The notes beneath the pieces are model-generated. The model made no database searches. It had not been told where the DNA came from and saw only the letters and a program-made list of their open reading frames with translations. Below, piece after piece: positions 6,646-9,134 of a DNA stretch of 9,134 nt. This DNA comes from an uncultured Eubacteriales bacterium (GTDB lineage Bacteria; Bacillota; Clostridia; Monoglobales; Monoglobaceae), in contig UQOT01000079.1 in assembly GCA_900542675.1 (NCBI GenBank), positions 1 to 9,134 on the forward strand, in the 5' to 3' direction. The stretch's first letter is position 1, and the number at the start of each line of letters is the position of its first letter. A program made the translations under genes and the position numbers.

Positions 6646-6674
6646 ATTGTATAGTTTTTCGTGTCCTTTGTCAA
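6646..6674 (-). promoter_or_regulatory. Sigma-A promoter of mrp
   Basis: On the minus strand, -35 TTGACA (6669-6674), a 17-bp spacer and -10 TACAAT (6646-6651), about 39 nt before the mrp ATG. Confidence 0.85.
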
Positions 6675-6718
6675 GCATACCTAAAAAATAATATAAATTT
6701 TTATTTAAGCCTATGCAA

Positions 6719-6735
6719 AACACAAATTTTGTGTT
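6719..6735. promoter_or_regulatory. 17-bp palindrome overlapping the metF promoter (candidate operator)
   Basis: AACACAAA-T-TTTGTGTT is a perfect 8-1-8 inverted repeat. Its right half enters the extended -10 element of the metF promoter, the position expected for a dimeric repressor. The binding protein is unknown. Confidence 0.5.
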
Positions 6736-6740
6736 ATAAT
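6732..6740 (+). promoter_or_regulatory. Extended -10 promoter of the metF operon
   Basis: TGTTATAAT matches the extended -10 consensus TGnTATAAT exactly. The -35 region (around 6712-6717, TATGCA) is weak, which is usual for extended -10 promoters. It predicts a leader of about 47 nt. I see no cobalamin or SAM riboswitch in this leader, which is too short for one. Confidence 0.7.
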
Positions 6741-6756
6741 AACATAATAATTGGCA

Positions 6757-6777
6757 ATTCGCTAATCACTATGTTGA
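6757..6777 (+). repeat. Second copy of the GCTAATC repeat, in the metF leader
   Basis: ATTC-GCTAATC-ACTATGTTGA matches the right arm of the 4303-4364 element over 16 nt with one mismatch (4351-4366 against 6762-6777). It also matches the minus-strand left arm with two heptamers removed. No opposite arm is visible here, so this is a half-element. Its end runs directly into the metF ribosome site. Confidence 0.55.
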
Positions 6778-6793
6778 AAGGAAAAAATCAATT

Positions 6794-7657
6794 ATGAAAA
6801 TTATAGATGTATTTAAAAATGCGGAGGCGGAGGGGCGGCAGGTCGTGTCGTTTGAAATGTTCCCGCCGAAGAAGGACGAGGCATTTAGAAACGTCGGAGA
6901 AATTTTAAGCGGTATGTGTGAATTAAAGCCTGATTTTATCAGTGTCACCTGCGGAGCGGGCGGCAGCAGCAACCGCAACCGTACGATTGAGCTTGCCTCA
7001 AAGATAAAGAACGAATATAATACCGAGTCTATGGCACATATGACCTGTATAACGCTTGATAAAGAAAGTGTCGTTCGCGAGATAAACGCAGCGGAGCAGG
7101 CGGGGATAGAAAACATACTCGCACTGCGCGGCGATATTCCCAAGGAGGGGGGAAATAAAGTCACATACCACCACGCGTTTGACCTTATAAAGGCAATACG
7201 CTCAGGCAGCGGAATGTGCACGGCTGCAGCGGCGTATCCGGAGGGACATATAGAGTGCGACAGCTTTAATAAGAGCATTGAACACCTTAAAGTAAAGCAG
7301 GACGCGGGCGCGGAATTTTTTGTATCGCAGCTGTTTTTTGATAACAGGTATTTCTATAACCTTTTAGAGAGCGCGGCGAGAGCGGGTATAACCGTGCCGA
7401 TAACGCCGGGAATTATGCCGATGATGAGCAAGAGTCAGATTTCAAATATGATATTTATGTGCGGTGCATCGCTGCCGTCCGAAATGATAAAAATACTGTA
7501 TAAGTATGAAAACGACTCCGAGTCATTGCTGAAGGCGGCGCTTGAGTATGCAGGCAGGCAGATTGCGGACTTAGTGAGAAACGGCGTAAAGGGCATACAT
7601 ATATACTCTATGAACAAACCCGCCGTAGCTGCGGAACTTGTAAAGTATATACAGTAA
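6794..7657 (+). CDS. metF: 5,10-methylenetetrahydrofolate reductase MetF
   Basis: A 287-aa TIM-barrel flavoenzyme that reduces 5,10-methylene-THF to 5-methyl-THF, the methyl donor for MetH. Length is close to E. coli MetF (296 aa). Family signatures seen are SFEMFPPK with the catalytic Glu21, SVTCGAGG (50-57), HMTC (82-85), LALRGD with the folate-contacting Asp114, AYPEGH (147-152), QLFFDN (179-184) and PGIMPM (205-210). AAAGGA precedes the ATG with a rather long gap of about 12 nt. It is the first gene of the metF-reactivator-metH operon, reading from an extended -10 promoter covered by a palindrome. In anaerobes MetF can also serve the Wood-Ljungdahl methyl branch with a MetV partner; no MetV-like zinc protein is visible here, and the methionine genes downstream favour the biosynthetic role. 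Confidence 0.96.
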   Translation: MKIIDVFKNAEAEGRQVVSFEMFPPKKDEAFRNVGEILSGMCELKPDFISVTCGAGGSSNRNRTIELASKIKNEYNTESMAHMTCITLDKESVVREINAAEQAGIENILALRGDIPKEGGNKVTYHHAFDLIKAIRSGSGMCTAAAAYPEGHIECDSFNKSIEHLKVKQDAGAEFFVSQLFFDNRYFYNLLESAARAGITVPITPGIMPMMSKSQISNMIFMCGASLPSEMIKILYKYENDSESLLKAALEYAGRQIADLVRNGVKGIHIYSMNKPAVAAELVKYIQ

Positions 7658-7680
7658 GTTAAGGATTGGAGATAAAAGAA

Positions 7681-7746
7681 GTGTGCAGCGAGCAAAAGTC
7701 TGTGCACCGGTATTTAATTTATGCAGAATATAAAGCAAAAAATTAA
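7681..7746 (+). CDS. Possible 21-codon leader ORF overlapping the reactivator start
   Basis: A GTG at 7681 is preceded by a well-spaced GGAG (7668-7671, 9 nt away) and opens a 21-codon frame ending in TAA at 7744-7746. It overlaps the first 26 bases of the next gene, whose own ATG lacks a clear ribosome site. Translation of this frame could deliver ribosomes to the downstream ATG. The peptide has no recognisable features and may never be made. Confidence 0.25.
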   Translation: MCSEQKSVHRYLIYAEYKAKN

Positions 7747-8437
7747 TAAAAATGAGATATTGCGCTACCTCGGGCATAACGGTCAGGAGGTCGGCGAGAG
7801 CCTTTATAAACTGATTGATGAGTGTATTGCTGAGCTTGCGGAGATATCAAGATATCGCTATACCTATAAAATTTTTGATGTTAAAATCGGAATGCAACGC
7901 GGTATGTCGTGTATTGAGCTGCTCTCAAGCAGCGTACGTCTTGAAGGTAATGATATATATGAGCACCTGCGCAGCTCGAAAAAGTGTGCTGTAATGGCGG
8001 CAACGCTCGGGGTTGAGGTCGATAACGCGATACGCAACGCCGAGCGGCAGGGAATGCTGCGTGCGCTCGTGCTTGACGCGTGCGCGACAGAGTTTATAGA
8101 GAAGCTCTGCGACGCCGTCGAGGATGAGATTAAGTCAAAGGCCGACGCCGAAGGCTGCGGCACAAGCTTTAGGTTTTCGCCGGGCTACGGTGACCTGCCG
8201 ATTGAGGCGCAGAGCGATGTTATTGCGGCAATAGATGCAACACGAAAGACCGGCATAACCGTAACCGAGAATTCGATAATGATACCGAGAAAGTCGGTCA
8301 CGGCGATAATCGGCTTTACCAAAGAATACAGAATTAACAAGCAAAAGACCAAATGTGACATATGCTCTATGAGGGGCAATTGTATGTTCAGAAAGGGAGG
8401 GACTACCTGTGGACGCGGCAGAGTATATAAGGCATAA
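7721..8437 (+). CDS. Stand-alone methionine synthase reactivation (activation-domain) protein
   Basis: A 238-aa protein related to the C-terminal AdoMet-binding activation domain of cobalamin-dependent MetH. The best landmark is RFSPGYGDLP (151-160), equivalent to the R-x-x-x-G-Y AdoMet-binding motif of MetH. The C-terminus has C212-x2-C215-x5-C221-x8-C230 in KCDICSMRGNC and RKGGTTCG, a likely Fe-S or zinc site absent from E. coli MetH. In Thermotoga maritima a separate gene (TM0269) next to a short MetH (TM0268) is needed to reactivate the enzyme. This gene has the same arrangement, so it should support reductive remethylation of cob(II)alamin with AdoMet. No frame extension is possible upstream (TAA at 7715). 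The ATG lacks a clear ribosome site. It overlaps metH by 29 nt. The function is inferred from family and context. Confidence 0.9.
   Translation: MQNIKQKINKNEILRYLGHNGQEVGESLYKLIDECIAELAEISRYRYTYKIFDVKIGMQRGMSCIELLSSSVRLEGNDIYEHLRSSKKCAVMAATLGVEVDNAIRNAERQGMLRALVLDACATEFIEKLCDAVEDEIKSKADAEGCGTSFRFSPGYGDLPIEAQSDVIAAIDATRKTGITVTENSIMIPRKSVTAIIGFTKEYRINKQKTKCDICSMRGNCMFRKGGTTCGRGRVYKA
8395..8411 (+). promoter_or_regulatory. metH ribosome site and GTG start inside the reactivator's cysteine motif
   Basis: GGGAGG (8395-8400) lies 8 nt before the GTG at 8409-8411. These bases are also the codons for Lys225-Gly226-Gly227, and the GTG is formed across the Cys230 and Gly231 codons of the upstream protein. 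The next in-frame ATG (8460) falls within the conserved FDGAMGTML motif and is too late, so GTG is the start. Confidence 0.85.
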
Positions 8438-9134
8438 CAGACTGTATTTTGACGGAGCAATGGGAACAATGCTCCAAAAAGCGGGTCTTGAGGCGGGTGG
8501 ACTCCCGGAGGTATATAATATTGAGCACCCGGAGATTGTGAAAAAAATCCACCGTGAATATGTTGAAGCTGGCGCGGACGTAGTCACGGCAAACACGTTT
8601 CAGGCGAGCGAGCTAAAGCTAAGCGGGAGCGGTTATACTCCCGAGGAGATTATTACCGCGGGTATTAAGCTTGCAAAAGAGAGCGGCGCGAAGTATGTAT
8701 CTCTCGATATGGGTCCGCTCGGTCAGCTTATGGAGCCTATGGGAACGCTTACGTTCGATGCGGCGTATGAGATGTTTCGCCGTCAGGCGGTTGCGGGTGA
8801 AAAGGCAGGTGCGGACATTGCGCTTATCGAGACTATGTCGGACTTGCTTGAAGTTCGCGCGGCAGTGCTTGCCGTGCGTGAGAATACAAGCCTGCCCGTG
8901 TTTGTGACGATGACCTTTCAGGAGGACGGCAGGACATTTGTCGGCTGCGACCCTGTGAGCGCGGCAGTTACGCTGTCGGGGCTAAAGGTTGACGCGCTCG
9001 GTGTAAATTGTTCGCTCGGTCCGAATGAGCTTATGCCGGTAGTGCGTGAGATATTGGAGTACGCAACCGTGCCTGTTATGGTTCAGCCCAATGCCGGGCT
9101 GCCTTCAATCAAGGACGGCAAGACGGTGTACGAC
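8409..9134 (+). CDS. metH: Cobalamin-dependent methionine synthase MetH, N-terminal part (3' partial)
   Basis: 242 codons are visible and run off the window; the frame is open to the last base. This is the homocysteine-binding barrel: FDGAMGTML (14-22), ADVVTANTF (56-64), DMGPLG, ALIETMSDL and VTMTF. The ALGVNCSLGP segment holds Cys201, the first of the three zinc-binding cysteines that activate homocysteine; the Cys-Cys pair should lie beyond the window. The family continues with pterin, cap and cobalamin domains. The separate reactivator upstream predicts a protein lacking the C-terminal activation domain, about 800 aa, which cannot be checked here. The start is GTG with GGGAGG 8 nt upstream, overlapping the reactivator by 29 nt, so translational coupling is likely. 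A stand-alone homocysteine S-methyltransferase is the alternative but fits the operon less well. Confidence 0.93.
   Translation, partial: MDAAEYIRHNRLYFDGAMGTMLQKAGLEAGGLPEVYNIEHPEIVKKIHREYVEAGADVVTANTFQASELKLSGSGYTPEEIITAGIKLAKESGAKYVSLDMGPLGQLMEPMGTLTFDAAYEMFRRQAVAGEKAGADIALIETMSDLLEVRAAVLAVRENTSLPVFVTMTFQEDGRTFVGCDPVSAAVTLSGLKVDALGVNCSLGPNELMPVVREILEYATVPVMVQPNAGLPSIKDGKTVYD

Noticed and set aside
6741..6793. A cobalamin or SAM riboswitch before metF
   Set aside because: The predicted leader is about 47-50 nt, and neither a B12-box nor S-box core sequence is seen.
7681..7714. A hairpin between metF and the reactivator from GTGCA and TGCAC
   Set aside because: The arms are only 5 bp with a long loop and no T-run, so it is not a convincing terminator or attenuator.
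8671..8907. A 78-codon plus-strand frame within metH
   Set aside because: It is out of frame with the conserved MetH sequence and rich in arginine and cysteine, as expected of a shadow frame.

Overview
The window looks like a chromosomal segment from a spore-forming Clostridia (Firmicutes), probably a gut-type Oscillospirales/Ruminococcaceae relative. That placement is inferred from GerA-type germinant receptor genes, an AbrB-type regulator, a methionine synthase whose reactivation domain is a separate gene, strong AGGAGG-like ribosome sites and textbook sigma-A promoters with 17-bp spacers. No phage integrase, transposase, rRNA, tRNA or CRISPR array is visible, and no gene-free stretch exceeds 300 bases.

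Layout. (1) 1-270 (+): the 3' end of a small protein or of a longer cell-wall/phage-type protein, closed by a hairpin terminator. (2) 356-4254 (-): a spore-germination cluster read right to left. It holds a GerA (A-subunit) gene, then one 680-codon gene fusing the GerAB permease to the GerAC lipoprotein, then a small AbrB-type regulator with a C-terminal Cys4 motif and its own sigma-A promoter. (3) 4255-4429: a divergent intergenic region with a short heptamer-based inverted repeat next to a near-perfect sigma-A promoter. (4) 4430-5738 (+): a flavoprotein with an Isf-like cysteine motif, then a phosphoglycolate-phosphatase-like HAD hydrolase. (5) 5741-5777: a 16-bp-stem terminator between convergent genes. 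(6) 5786-6607 (-): an Mrp/NBP35-type Fe-S carrier ATPase with its own promoter. (7) 6794-9134 (+): a methionine operon of metF, a B12-dependent methionine synthase reactivation protein, and metH, which runs off the window.

How the genes work together. MetF makes 5-methyl-THF, MetH uses it to methylate homocysteine through cobalamin, and the stand-alone reactivation protein is expected to rescue oxidised cobalamin by reductive methylation with AdoMet. The metH ribosome site and GTG start lie inside the codons of the reactivator's C-terminal cysteine motif, so the two genes are probably translationally coupled. The germination pair would supply all three receptor subunits (A, B, C) from two genes.

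The most unusual item is the GerAB-GerAC fusion. The place where GerAB's ninth membrane helix should be is occupied by a classic lipoprotein signal sequence ending in LTGC (Cys320). The protein may therefore stay one chain, or may be cut by signal peptidase II into a permease and a lipoprotein.
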